A DNA stretch of 61,736 bases from an uncultured Lewinella sp. (GTDB lineage Bacteria > Bacteroidota > Bacteroidia > Chitinophagales > Saprospiraceae): NCBI GenBank assembly GCA_937873655.1, contig CALMYQ010000127.1, positions 1 through 61,736 on the forward strand. Direction: 5' to 3'. Numbering within the stretch: the first letter of the stretch is position 1; every line of letters starts with the position of its first letter. Both the position numbers and the translations under genes were made by a program. Positions 42,032 through 51,659 of the stretch are shown here, in pieces. A model generated the notes under the pieces. The model searched no databases. It was not told the origin of the DNA and was given only the letters and a program-made list of their open reading frames with translations.

Positions 42032-44386
42032 TTATGAACCGTACTTGGCTTTTTCATTCTTATCCCATAGTCCCCATTGCGTACCCACGATCCCTTCCTG
42101 GTAAATTTTCCAGGATTCGTCAAACGAGGAGAAGTAGAACAGATCGACGTTTTCATCCTTGGCCCATTGCTGGGCATTGATAAAATATTTCATGGCGTTT
42201 TCGGGAGAGGGCTGGGCTTCCAGTACCGCTTGCCCCTTGCTGGGCCAGCCGGTCTCGGTGATGATGACCTGCTTGCTTTTGGCCGCTTGCCGGGTCAATT
42301 CGTACATATGTTGCAGATACAGCAGGGCGTGGTCATTGTCAGCGCCCTCCCAGAAGGGGTAACAGTTGATCAGCACCACATCGCAGGCGTCTGCCAGGGC
42401 GGGTTGTTCGAGGAAATGATAATAAGCGTCCACATACCCCACAGGAACCGTGGCGGGGAGCAATTCCCTGACCTGCCGGATGTACGCGGCCAATTCCGGC
42501 ACGGAGAGCTCATTGCGCAGCAATACTTCATTGCCCACCGCGGCAATGTCCACCAGGCCCGCTTCGGCCAGGTTCACCAGCGACCTGATCTCCTTTTCGT
42601 TTCGTTCCTTGTCGTTGCTGATCCAGGCGCCCACCATCGTTTTCAGGCCTTTGTCGTGGGCGATCCTTGGAATCAATTCGTTGCCTTCGGTACAGGAGAA
42701 CGACCGGATCCATCGGGTGTAGGGCATGATGATTTCCATCCGCCGGCGGATCTGGGATTCGGATAGAATATCGCCGGTTTCCTGCCCTTCCACATACGGA
42801 CTGAAGCACAAGCCGTGGAGGCCGTTGCGGAGGGTTGAGGTAAACAGGTTACTGATCCCGGCGGTGGTTTTGCCGGTGAAATCCAACCCGGCGCTCACCT
42901 TCAGGTCCAGTCCTTTAGTTTTCAGCAAAAGCAATTTGCCGGGCAGGTAGGCGGATGAGCTTTTCCCGGCTGCCTTTTTCCGGTCGATGGCGTTGCGGAT
43001 CTCATGGGCCCTTTCTTCGGTGAGGTCGTAATTGCGCATCACCCACAAAGAGATGGCCGTGCCTAAAATGGGAACGCCCGAATAAAAAAGCCTGAGGCCC
43101 ATGATCGCACCTTCCGGCTGGGCGGCAACATCCGGGCTGAAGCCGACCAATGTCATAATAGCGCCGCTCAGCAACCCGGCTATGGCGAATCCGAACTTGA
43201 CCATCCACCAATAGATGGCGCCGAAGATGCCTTCCCGCCGTTTGCCGGTATTCAGTTCATCCAGATCGCATACATCTGCCGTCATGGACATCATCAGGGT
43301 GAATAAGCTGCCGATGCCGAAGGAAAAGAACGGGAGGGCAAAAATGAACATGTACGGCTTGCCAGGAACAAACAGGAACCAGAGCAGGATATATCCGAAA
43401 ATGGAAACGCCCTGCGAGAGCATGAAGGCGTTTTTCTTGCCCATTTTTTTGGACATCCAGGCCACCGTAGGTATGACGGCAAAGGTGGTGACCAATGCGC
43501 CCAGGCTTCCGAAAAGCGTAGGCCATACACCGGCTGCCCCCGCATCACCCTTGAACAGGTAGTAGACGATGATAAAGAATGAGAAAGCTGCAACCGTATT
43601 GAAAGCATTGAAGATCAGGAAAGTAGAAATGCACAGTTTTCTGAACGGCACGGAACTGAAGGCTTCCTTGAATCCGTTCAGGATCTCTTTGAGGCTGCCG
43701 CCGATATTCCTCAGGCTCAAAGGAATCAGGCTGGTGTCGTCCTTTGAGGATTTGCTTTTGATGAAAATGGCCGGCACCATGGCCAGCAGCATGCAGGACA
43801 AGCCGACCCAGACCGCCAGTGACCTGGTTGCCGAATCGGCGTTTTCAAACCAGCCCGGGTCGTACATGACCACCCAAAACCAGGGCGCGATGACCCAGGC
43901 CCATTGCCCGATCCATTGCGCCACGGCCATGATGCTGGTCCGTTCGTGAAAATCATCGCTCATCTCGTAGCCCATCGCCACATACGGCACGCTAAAGATG
44001 GTCAACCCCAGGTAGAATGCGAACGACCAGAGCAAAAAGTAGATGAAGTTGTAATCCACACCGCTTTCCCGGTACAGCTGCCACATCACCACAAATGAAA
44101 TGCCCATGATGATGGAGCCGATGAAAACGTATTGCCGCCGCCTTCCCCACACGGAGCGGGTATTGTCGGAGATGAAACCCATAATGGGGTCGGTAATGGA
44201 ATCAAAAACCCGGGGCAGGAAAAACAGGACGCCCCACATCCAGCCCGGAAAGCCCAGGTCTTGTACCAAAACAACCATGAAGATGCCCAGGGCGGCAGGG
44301 AACATCTGATTGGCCAGCATGCCCAATCCAAAGGCGACCTTTTGCCCGAAAGGAACCTTGTGGGCGGCAGTTGTAGCGTTACTCAT
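42032..44386 (-). CDS. GPH/MFS sugar symporter fused to a GH17 domain
   Basis: A 784-aa fusion. Residues 1 to about 465 form a 12-segment glycoside-pentoside-hexuronide:cation symporter. Signs are FDSITDPIMGFISDNTRSVWGRRRQY near 61, VPYVAMGYEMSDDFHERT near 137, and DVCDLDELNTGKRREGIFGA near 375. A short basic linker (about 466-488) leads to a complete GH17 barrel (about 490-784) with Glu620 in AAVGNEV and Glu711 in ITETGWPS. In 12-segment symporters the C-terminus is cytoplasmic, so the enzyme should sit at the inner exit of the transporter. The frame is continuous, with no sign of a sequencing artefact. The start overlaps the GH30 stop by eight bases. Confidence 0.9.
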   Translation of the reverse strand: MSNATTAAHKVPFGQKVAFGLGMLANQMFPAALGIFMVVLVQDLGFPGWMWGVLFFLPRVFDSITDPIMGFISDNTRSVWGRRRQYVFIGSIIMGISFVVMWQLYRESGVDYNFIYFLLWSFAFYLGLTIFSVPYVAMGYEMSDDFHERTSIMAVAQWIGQWAWVIAPWFWVVMYDPGWFENADSATRSLAVWVGLSCMLLAMVPAIFIKSKSSKDDTSLIPLSLRNIGGSLKEILNGFKEAFSSVPFRKLCISTFLIFNAFNTVAAFSFFIIVYYLFKGDAGAAGVWPTLFGSLGALVTTFAVIPTVAWMSKKMGKKNAFMLSQGVSIFGYILLWFLFVPGKPYMFIFALPFFSFGIGSLFTLMMSMTADVCDLDELNTGKRREGIFGAIYWWMVKFGFAIAGLLSGAIMTLVGFSPDVAAQPEGAIMGLRLFYSGVPILGTAISLWVMRNYDLTEERAHEIRNAIDRKKAAGKSSSAYLPGKLLLLKTKGLDLKVSAGLDFTGKTTAGISNLFTSTLRNGLHGLCFSPYVEGQETGDILSESQIRRRMEIIMPYTRWIRSFSCTEGNELIPRIAHDKGLKTMVGAWISNDKERNEKEIRSLVNLAEAGLVDIAAVGNEVLLRNELSVPELAAYIRQVRELLPATVPVGYVDAYYHFLEQPALADACDVVLINCYPFWEGADNDHALLYLQHMYELTRQAAKSKQVIITETGWPSKGQAVLEAQPSPENAMKYFINAQQWAKDENVDLFYFSSFDESWKIYQEGIVGTQWGLWDKNEKAKYGS

Positions 44387-45890
44387 TGTTGGTGATTCGT
44401 TGATTGATCAATATGGTTTGAAGTGCCTTCCCGCTGATGCTCAAACGGGATGTCTTTTCTCCGAGTGAAAGGGAGAATCGTTTTTGTTTTTCTCCGGTAT
44501 TGAAGACCACCGCAGCGATGGAACCGTCCGGGTTTTTGGCGGCAGTGACCAACAGTTGGTCATCGCCGTTTTCAAAACCGATCCGCACAGCGCCGGGACG
44601 GATGAACCTGCTGAAATGGGACAAGGTGTAATAAAGCGGGGTGAAATAGACCTCGTCCTGATCGGGGTCGACGATAACAGGGGCGACGCACCAGTTTTTG
44701 AACCAGTTGGGGCCGCCTTGTTTGTCCAGTACCATGTTCCAGTCGATCCAGCCGTCCACCCGGTTGTTGAGGCAACCGATGATGTCGGCGGCGTAGCGAT
44801 TGACAGGCGCGTATTTCGGGTGCAGGTGCTTTTCCTCCTCCGGCGCCCAGTCCCAGCCCCAATCGGTGGCTTCTTCGCTCCAGTACCATTGGTCGTCCTG
44901 CCATTTGGGCACTTCGGCATCCACGCAGGCCTCCGTCTGGATGAGGTGTTTGCCGGGGGCTTTTCTATGTGCATATTGCAGGGCTTCCGGAAATACCTCC
45001 CAGGTGCTGGCATACCAATGGACGGCAACCCCGTCGTAATACCTTGCAGCGGCTTCATCGCGGTACATCACATCGACCCATTGCTGCAGGTGCTCCCGGT
45101 TCTGGTCGTAGCCCAGGATCTTTACGTAGCCCATGCCGTCGGCTTCCAGTTTAGGCCCCAGGTGGTTTTGCACGAACAGGGTCATTTCTTCCGGGGTGAA
45201 GTGCATGCTCTCCCAGTTGTTGCCGTTGCCCAGCGGCTCGTTTTCCACGGTGAGGCCCCATATATCGATCCCTTCCGCTTTATAGGCGGCTATATATTTT
45301 GAAAAATACAAGGCCCAGGCGTCGTAATATTCGGGCAGCAGTTTACCGCCTATCCAGCTGTTGTTGTCCTTCATCCAGGGGGGCGCCGTCCACGGCGAGG
45401 AAATGATCCTGAAGCCCGCCTTGGACACGGCCATTGCCTCTCTGATCATGGGAACGATATCGTCCATATCCTCTGCGATGGAGAAGTTTTCCAGCGTTTT
45501 ATCGCCTTCGACCGGGGCGTATGCGTAATGACCTGATGAAAAATCGCAGGAATTGATATGGGTGCGGGTCAGGGAATAGCGGGCGCCGGTTTCTCCGAAA
45601 TAGGCTTCCAGGATCTTGTGGCGGTTTTCCTTTCCCATGCGGTTGAGCAGGGAGGCTGAGGCCTGCGTGAAGGACCCGCCGAAGCCCGTGATGGTCTGGA
45701 ACTTTTCCTGGGGCAGCAGTACAAGGGATGCTGTTTCACCGTCCTCATCGGGGAATTCCGTCAGTAGCCGGAGCTTGTTGCCGCTTGCGGAGGTTTCGAA
45801 GACCTCCGCGGTCAACTGGTTTTCTGTTCTGTTGCAGGCACTGAGCATGACAATCAATGACAATAAGTGAAGGTGTTTTGGAAACAGCAT
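44379..45890 (-). CDS. GH30-family glycosidase lipoprotein
   Basis: A 503-aa enzyme with lipobox LSACN (Cys19), so anchored in the periplasm or at the surface. The GH30 TIM barrel starts with FQTITGFGGSFTQASASLL. LTVENEP holds the acid/base (Glu218) and LIQTEACVD the nucleophile (Glu320). The end forms the side beta-sandwich typical of the family (FIRPGAVRIGF, IAAVVFNTG). In beta-glucan loci GH30 members often cut beta-1,6 branches of laminarin or act as beta-glucosidases; the exact linkage is inference. Its last bases overlap the transporter-GH17 start. Confidence 0.9.
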   Translation of the reverse strand: MLFPKHLHLLSLIVMLSACNRTENQLTAEVFETSASGNKLRLLTEFPDEDGETASLVLLPQEKFQTITGFGGSFTQASASLLNRMGKENRHKILEAYFGETGARYSLTRTHINSCDFSSGHYAYAPVEGDKTLENFSIAEDMDDIVPMIREAMAVSKAGFRIISSPWTAPPWMKDNNSWIGGKLLPEYYDAWALYFSKYIAAYKAEGIDIWGLTVENEPLGNGNNWESMHFTPEEMTLFVQNHLGPKLEADGMGYVKILGYDQNREHLQQWVDVMYRDEAAARYYDGVAVHWYASTWEVFPEALQYAHRKAPGKHLIQTEACVDAEVPKWQDDQWYWSEEATDWGWDWAPEEEKHLHPKYAPVNRYAADIIGCLNNRVDGWIDWNMVLDKQGGPNWFKNWCVAPVIVDPDQDEVYFTPLYYTLSHFSRFIRPGAVRIGFENGDDQLLVTAAKNPDGSIAAVVFNTGEKQKRFSLSLGEKTSRLSISGKALQTILINQRITNNE

Positions 45891-45911
45891 ATTCCGTTTT
45901 TCTGATTCTGC

Positions 45912-47207
45912 TTAATCTTTCGGGACCGCCTCCGGCCTGAGCGGCGGCAACAAGACCTCTTCGAGCAGGGATTTTTCGCTGCCGCCGTATGTTTTGCCGA
46001 TGGGATGCCCACCCCGGCCCAGGCCCTCAAAAACCCCCTTGTCCACCAGATCCCAAAGGGCATATTTTGCCTGGCCCTGCAGTGTGAACAAGCCGAAGTG
46101 GTTTTCGGAACCGCCGGGATTGGCGGCGTCTTTCCAGCTCTCATCAAAGGCTTCGAAATAGAAGCAGGCAATCCCCTCCCGGTTGGTCCAGTCCCGGATC
46201 AAGCGGTAATAAACGGCCTCCTTGTATTCATCGGTGGCTTTGGAGCCGTCCGCCCCATAATGCTCGTTGGATGCGCTGGCCCAGCCGGTTTCGCCGATAT
46301 GGACCGGTTTTTCGATCCCCAACCCCTTCATGTACCGGACAACGCTTTGGTATTGCGAAACAGCGTAATCCCTGGCGCGGGTCATGGCAGCAATTATTTT
46401 TGCGGTATCGGACAAGGTTTCTTCCCCTTTGAAAGTTCCCCAGAAATCGGGGTTGTAATGGGTGTCGTGCATAGGGTAGGTGTGGATGGAGACATAATCG
46501 ACCGCCCCGAGCAGTTTTGCCAGGTCCGAAACGTGGTATTCATCGCCGCCCCCGCCCCAGGAGGCGAAATTATCGGAGCTCGTGATCCACAGGTCTTTGG
46601 GAAGTTGCCCTGTTTTTTTCAACGCCTGCAGTTGATCCACATATTTCAGGATAACTCCGGGCTGGACAAAATAGGCGGCAGCCCATTTGACCATCGCCTC
46701 ATTCCCTACGGCTATGACCTTAACAATATCCGGGTATGCATTGGCCATGTTTATTGCCCGTCCAATCTCGGCGGCGTTGGCCTCCGCGCTCTCCCGCTCG
46801 TGGTCGGGGTGGTCTGTCCAGGCGTTTGCACAATCGATCCAGGCGCCCAGCATAACGTACATTTCGAACCCGGGGTCCTCCTGCTTTAATTCCCGGATGG
46901 CTTTCAGCACATTGGCGGCGTGCGGCAATTTGGTGTTGTAGGTCCGGAGTACCCTGACGTTCATAGCGGCCAGGATCTTCATGTCCTCTTTCAATTCGGA
47001 AACGGTCGGCTGTATTTCGCGACTTTTGCCGCGGTAGCCACCGTAAGAAATGGCCAGGTATCCGGGTTTCCCCAATAGGTCTTTGGCTGTCACTTCCTTT
47101 GCTGTTTGTGTTTGCGGATGGTCATGGCCGGTTTGTCCCGGGTTGCAGGAAAAGCCGAGGATAAAAGCCGTCATGGCCGCCAGTGTTATCAATCCGTTTT
47201 TTTTCAT
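45912..47207 (-). CDS. GH17-family lipoprotein
   Basis: A 431-aa protein with lipobox LGFSC (Cys21). It is a second GH17 subtype: VIAVGNEAMV contains Glu170 and HIGETGWAS contains Glu306, with inserts (WITSSDNFASWGGGGDEYHV; GADGSKATDEYKEA) that make the barrel longer than in the two cytosolic GH17 domains. Lipid anchoring places it outside the inner membrane, where it would cut or transglycosylate beta-1,3-glucan before uptake. One base separates its start from the end of the phosphorylase gene, so the two are tightly coupled. Confidence 0.87.
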   Translation of the reverse strand: MKKNGLITLAAMTAFILGFSCNPGQTGHDHPQTQTAKEVTAKDLLGKPGYLAISYGGYRGKSREIQPTVSELKEDMKILAAMNVRVLRTYNTKLPHAANVLKAIRELKQEDPGFEMYVMLGAWIDCANAWTDHPDHERESAEANAAEIGRAINMANAYPDIVKVIAVGNEAMVKWAAAYFVQPGVILKYVDQLQALKKTGQLPKDLWITSSDNFASWGGGGDEYHVSDLAKLLGAVDYVSIHTYPMHDTHYNPDFWGTFKGEETLSDTAKIIAAMTRARDYAVSQYQSVVRYMKGLGIEKPVHIGETGWASASNEHYGADGSKATDEYKEAVYYRLIRDWTNREGIACFYFEAFDESWKDAANPGGSENHFGLFTLQGQAKYALWDLVDKGVFEGLGRGGHPIGKTYGGSEKSLLEEVLLPPLRPEAVPKD

Positions 47208-47208
47208 G

Positions 47209-50200
47209 TCACCGCAATGATGATTCCGCGATCCGGACCTGAATTTGTTCGACCTTGCCGGTCCGCCCGAAGAGTTGCCGGCTGGTCGCAGGGTCCAGTT
47301 CCAGGTTATTGGAAAAGGTGGATGAGCGGTCCCTGTAGAGGACTTTCAGCTCGTTTTCCGGGGCCAGGCTGTAAACGACCGGCACCTGGCAGCAGGTAAA
47401 GCAGAGCGATCCTTGTTCCAGCGGCAGCCGGCGGTGTCCGGAACGGATATCCACATAATCGAACACAGCGGCCTCCGCCAGGAACTCGCTTTTCCGCAGC
47501 AGGCGGGGATTGAACCGCAACCGGCCGTTTTTGACGGATACCCCCAATTCGCCGAACCGGCTGATGATATCCTCCTTCACCTGCCCGGTCATGCCGGGTT
47601 GTTGGGCGCCTTTTCCTGCGGGCGTGTGTGAATAGGGATCGGTCGGGAAAGCGCCGTAAAGGGACGGCGATTTGTGTACGCCGATACCTTCGCTGATCTC
47701 GTAATAATGTTCCAGCAGCCGGCCGATGATTTCCTCGCCTGCCTCTTCTTCAACGGCTTTGATGCAACATTCCTGGACGGCCAGGAGGAGTTTCGATACC
47801 ATATGCCAATAGATGGAACCCAGGCCTTCGTAACCAAAAAAGGTGCCGGACCTTCCGGTGAATGCCCTGTGGTTGAACAGGGCTTCAAAGATCTGCAACA
47901 CCCGTTCCTCATCCGCTTCGGCGAGGGCGGCGTATTTCGTGCCGGAGAGCGCCTTCAACGCTGTTTGCAGGTCGGCAGCATTGTGGAAATTGCCGTTGAA
48001 ATGGCAGACGCCGTTGACGTCCTTTTCCACGATGCCCGCATGTCCGTCCTTCACCAGTTCCGTCAGCAACGCCGATTGGGCGACGGCCGCCTCCGGCAGG
48101 TTGTTTTTCTCCCTGAACCGGGGCAATTCCTTATCGGGATAAAGCAGATAGCTGTATTGGTCCTCCCGGAAGAGCCTGCTGCTTTTCAAACTGTCCAGAA
48201 CGGCCAGCGCTTCCCCGGACGATAAATACCCGGAACTCAAAACGGCTACCTGTCCCTCCAGCATTTCGCTCAGCTGTGAAATGGAAATTTCACCCGGGTG
48301 ATCCGACGCCATCAGGTTGTAGGCGTGGTAAAGGTTGTCCGGTCTGCGGTTGGCCCGTATGGTATGCTCCAGGTATTGCAGGCACAGATCAGCAAACCGC
48401 CCAAGACCGGTGAGGGAAACGGTTTCCTTTTTGCCCTGAAAGACCTGTTTGTAAACGGTTTCGCGATACCGGCTGCCTGCCTGCCCCAGCCCGTCCAGGA
48501 TCAGCTTGCGGTCCCGGTCATTGATAGCTCCGGACAGCAGGCCCCGATGGTTTTCCAGGGTTTGAACGACGGCCTTGTAAAAAACGACCAGCTCGCTGGA
48601 AACAGGTACCTGCCGCGGGTCGGAAGCCGCCAGCAGGTTTTTGAAAAAATGAAGGAATCGCCTTAAATAGCAGAGCGTTACCACGGATACGCCGTTGCCG
48701 ACCAGGGCATTATTGGCGTCGTTCCATTCCGGGCGCTGGGTGTTCATCCAGATCCCGCCTTCGGGGATGAAGTTGGACAACTTGGCCAATACCGTCGCCA
48801 ATATTTTTTCGATGAAATTGACCTTGTAAATCGCCTGGCCGGCGGTCTTCAGCAATGCCGCATCCGCTCCTGTCTGCTCCCGTTCCGCGCGGATCCGGCG
48901 GTCGAGTTCGTGATCAAATTCGATGGTGTCCTTGGGGTTGCTGAGGATATCCTCGTAGGGCTTGATTTTGTAAGGCACGTTGGCGTACACGAACCATTCC
49001 GCATCAAAGCAGCTTTCCAGTTTTCCGGGGGCATGGTTTTCCATGAACTCCAGGAATTTCAGGAGGTAGATGATTTGGTGGTCGCCCCAATATCCGATAT
49101 AGGACCAGGGATTATCCGGCTCAATGGTTTCCCAGTCGAACCCGTCCTTGGTGATCCGGTAGGGGTTGTATCCGTCGAAAGTGGTCGCATTCAGGAATTT
49201 ATGGATCATGCTTTCGATGAAATCGGGGTAGGCGAGGGCGAGGGCTTCCCAGTTTTGAAAGATATCCCGCCAATTGCCTTCGTAATCGAGGACCTTTGAG
49301 CCGTCGGTTTCGTTTCGGGTATTGATGGAGAACCGATTCCATGGGCGGCTGGGGTCGCCGTGCCGCCTGCTGAATTTCAAGGGCAGGTATTCCGAACACA
49401 GCCGCATGAAATCAGCGTCCGCGCTTTGGCGCGCCGATTCTTTCAGGTCGGATAATGAGAACACTTCGGGCAGCCGGTTGATGACCGCTTTTGCCTGTTC
49501 ATAAACGGCTTTGTTCGCTTTCGACAGGTAACCGGCAAAATCCGGCTTTTCGATCTGATAATCCCGGTCGAAAATGCCGCCCCGCATGATGTTGAACAGG
49601 GTATTGGAGAAATGGCGGGTATCCTTGCGGTGATCCGAGGTAAGCTGCAGCGCGTCGGCGGCGGCGTTGATTCCGACCAGGCGCCGGGCGCCCGCTTCTA
49701 CGTCCTGCTCCACCAGATCAGCCGCCGCTTTACCGCTCTTGATTATTGCCGCGAGCTTGGCCACCGCCGCGTGGTTTTGGTTCACATTGGCAATGATCCT
49801 CCATTCCTTCGCGGCTCCGGGCGCCAGCGTTATCTCCGCCACGGCGAAATAAGCCCCTTTTTCGGCCTTGACATCCTCTTCCTGCATCACCGGATCTCCC
49901 GACCGGAAGGCCCGGAGTTGCAGCGACGAAAGGAGGTAGGCCGGGTTATCCAGTCCGACCGACCAGACCGTGTTGGCTTTCAGGGCTTCACTGGGTTCCG
50001 CTTTGTCTACAATATTGGCGCTGAGGGCATAAATCCCCAGCCCTGTGGCGGGGTCCAGTTCGCTGCGTTTGTAGGCATCCACGAGGTTGCTGGCGCTGTT
50101 CTGCAGGCTGCTGTTCACACCGCTGGGCAGGATGTTCTGAATGCCGTCCAGCAACCGTATGGCCGTTTCATCCGATGCCCGGTTGATGAGCGTTGCTTTC

Positions 50201-50652
50201 CTGACAAAGCCGAAGGTGTCGCCGGAAGCCCATTCATAACGGAAGGTCAGGCGCAGGTCGCGGTTTTCCTCTTCAAACAGGATCTTGTTGCCGTAGATGC
50301 TTTTGTACAGATTCCGGCTGATCCGGTACAGGCCGTCAAATCGTTCGGAGAAGGGTTCCCAGGTATGGGTTTGGCCGTCCTTTTTGACCTGGAAAACGGA
50401 TTTGCTGCCGGTGATCTCAGCGGACTCGGTTATTTTATCGTCGGTGCAGTAAGGGAATAATGCGTATTCGGGGTTTTTCCTTCCGGCACTCAACCCGCCG
50501 TTGCTGGAAATGAACATCCAGTGGTCGGAGTCGCTGACGATGCTCATAAAGAACGGTCGCAATTCGTTGCTGTCCGAAATTTTAAAATAGTGGTCCCGGC
50601 CTATCTGAACACGGTCCAGCGCGACAAGATCTGATGGATAACCGCCTTTCAT
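47209..50652 (-). CDS. GH161/GH94-type beta-glucan phosphorylase
   Basis: A 1147-aa cytosolic protein without signal peptide. It has an N-terminal beta-sandwich (residues 1-300), helical linker, and (alpha/alpha)6 barrel of the GH94 clan. The motif GNWRDIFQNWEAL at 459-471, with Asp463 as probable proton donor, and WSYIGYWGDHQIIYL near 515 are typical of glycan phosphorylases. The length and the beta-glucan context fit GH161 (beta-1,3-oligoglucan phosphorylase) better than GH94 cellobiose or laminaribiose phosphorylase (about 800-900 aa). It would release glucose 1-phosphate from imported oligosaccharides and save one ATP per bond. The family choice is a judgement from length and context. Confidence 0.78.
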   Translation of the reverse strand: MKGGYPSDLVALDRVQIGRDHYFKISDSNELRPFFMSIVSDSDHWMFISSNGGLSAGRKNPEYALFPYCTDDKITESAEITGSKSVFQVKKDGQTHTWEPFSERFDGLYRISRNLYKSIYGNKILFEEENRDLRLTFRYEWASGDTFGFVRKATLINRASDETAIRLLDGIQNILPSGVNSSLQNSASNLVDAYKRSELDPATGLGIYALSANIVDKAEPSEALKANTVWSVGLDNPAYLLSSLQLRAFRSGDPVMQEEDVKAEKGAYFAVAEITLAPGAAKEWRIIANVNQNHAAVAKLAAIIKSGKAAADLVEQDVEAGARRLVGINAAADALQLTSDHRKDTRHFSNTLFNIMRGGIFDRDYQIEKPDFAGYLSKANKAVYEQAKAVINRLPEVFSLSDLKESARQSADADFMRLCSEYLPLKFSRRHGDPSRPWNRFSINTRNETDGSKVLDYEGNWRDIFQNWEALALAYPDFIESMIHKFLNATTFDGYNPYRITKDGFDWETIEPDNPWSYIGYWGDHQIIYLLKFLEFMENHAPGKLESCFDAEWFVYANVPYKIKPYEDILSNPKDTIEFDHELDRRIRAEREQTGADAALLKTAGQAIYKVNFIEKILATVLAKLSNFIPEGGIWMNTQRPEWNDANNALVGNGVSVVTLCYLRRFLHFFKNLLAASDPRQVPVSSELVVFYKAVVQTLENHRGLLSGAINDRDRKLILDGLGQAGSRYRETVYKQVFQGKKETVSLTGLGRFADLCLQYLEHTIRANRRPDNLYHAYNLMASDHPGEISISQLSEMLEGQVAVLSSGYLSSGEALAVLDSLKSSRLFREDQYSYLLYPDKELPRFREKNNLPEAAVAQSALLTELVKDGHAGIVEKDVNGVCHFNGNFHNAADLQTALKALSGTKYAALAEADEERVLQIFEALFNHRAFTGRSGTFFGYEGLGSIYWHMVSKLLLAVQECCIKAVEEEAGEEIIGRLLEHYYEISEGIGVHKSPSLYGAFPTDPYSHTPAGKGAQQPGMTGQVKEDIISRFGELGVSVKNGRLRFNPRLLRKSEFLAEAAVFDYVDIRSGHRRLPLEQGSLCFTCCQVPVVYSLAPENELKVLYRDRSSTFSNNLELDPATSRQLFGRTGKVEQIQVRIAESSLR

Positions 50653-50782
50653 GTATTGTTTTTATAAAGGAGTTGAACGAACCCTGTGGTTTCAGATCCC
50701 ACGGGCCTCAAAACGCCGGCAAGCTGCCGGCAACGGTGCAAGAAAAATTGTTTGTTTTACCCGGGTTACTTTATCTCCCGGA

Positions 50783-51622
50783 TCAACCGGCTGCTTTGTA
50801 AGCCCGGATCCAGTCTATCAGCATGGTTTGCGGAAAATTGGTCTGGCTGGTGGGGAACCCCACAAAGTTGCCGCCGACAGCCAGGTTGAGCAGGATGAAA
50901 AAAGAATGGTCGTAGACCCATTCCCCGGGCACATCATCCGGCGTAATCCGTTGGTAGAGATTGTCATCCACGAAATAGTCGATGTAATCCGCTCCCCATT
51001 CAATGGCGAAGACATGAAAATCCACATCGAAACGGTCGTTTGAAAAGCCGAAACTCCTGGTGACAGCCCCACCGCCTGAGTAACCGGGCCCGTGTACCGA
51101 TCCGTGGATCAGGTTGGGTTGCTGGCCGCGGTATTCCATGATGTCAATCTCGCCGCACTGGGGCCAGGGGTTTTGGCTGATGTCGGCCCCCAGCATCCAG
51201 AAAGCAGGCCAGATCCCGGGGCCCCAGGGCATTTTGATCCGCGCTTCGATCCGGCCGTAAGCCTGTTCGAATATTCCCTGGGTGGTGACCCTGGCCGAGG
51301 TGAAACCGCGCCCGCCGAATGACTCACTTCTTGCTGTAATGGCGAGGTTGCCGTTGCCGTCGAGGGCGATGTTTTCAGGGCGGTCGGTATAATATTGGAG
51401 TTCCTGGTTGCCCCATCCGTCGTTTCCTGGGCCGGTTCCGATATCGAAATTCCATTTTGCAGGGTCGGGGGATTGGCCTGCGGGCCCGTCGAATCCGTCC
51501 TCCCAGACCAGCTGCCAGGTCCTGTTTACGATTTGATTATCGTCATCCTGACACCCCCAGAAGGAGAGCGCTGCGGTGCAAAACAGGATGCTGACGGCCC
51601 ATATCGAGTGGTATCTTTTCAT
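50783..51622 (-). CDS. GH16 laminarinase-type lipoprotein
   Basis: A 279-aa lipoprotein (SFWGCQ, Cys24) with a single GH16 beta jelly roll. The active site GEIDIMEYRG provides Glu158 (nucleophile), Asp160 and Glu163 (acid/base). The extra Met between the catalytic residues (EIDIME, against EIDIE in kappa-carrageenase or lichenase types) is the pattern of endo-beta-1,3-glucanases. It should make the first cuts in laminarin-like beta-1,3-glucan at the cell surface. It stands between the binding lipoprotein and the phosphorylase gene. Confidence 0.93.
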   Translation of the reverse strand: MKRYHSIWAVSILFCTAALSFWGCQDDDNQIVNRTWQLVWEDGFDGPAGQSPDPAKWNFDIGTGPGNDGWGNQELQYYTDRPENIALDGNGNLAITARSESFGGRGFTSARVTTQGIFEQAYGRIEARIKMPWGPGIWPAFWMLGADISQNPWPQCGEIDIMEYRGQQPNLIHGSVHGPGYSGGGAVTRSFGFSNDRFDVDFHVFAIEWGADYIDYFVDDNLYQRITPDDVPGEWVYDHSFFILLNLAVGGNFVGFPTSQTNFPQTMLIDWIRAYKAAG

Positions 51623-51659
51623 GGTTATGCGTATTTAGGTTTTGTCAAACCCTGTTCCT

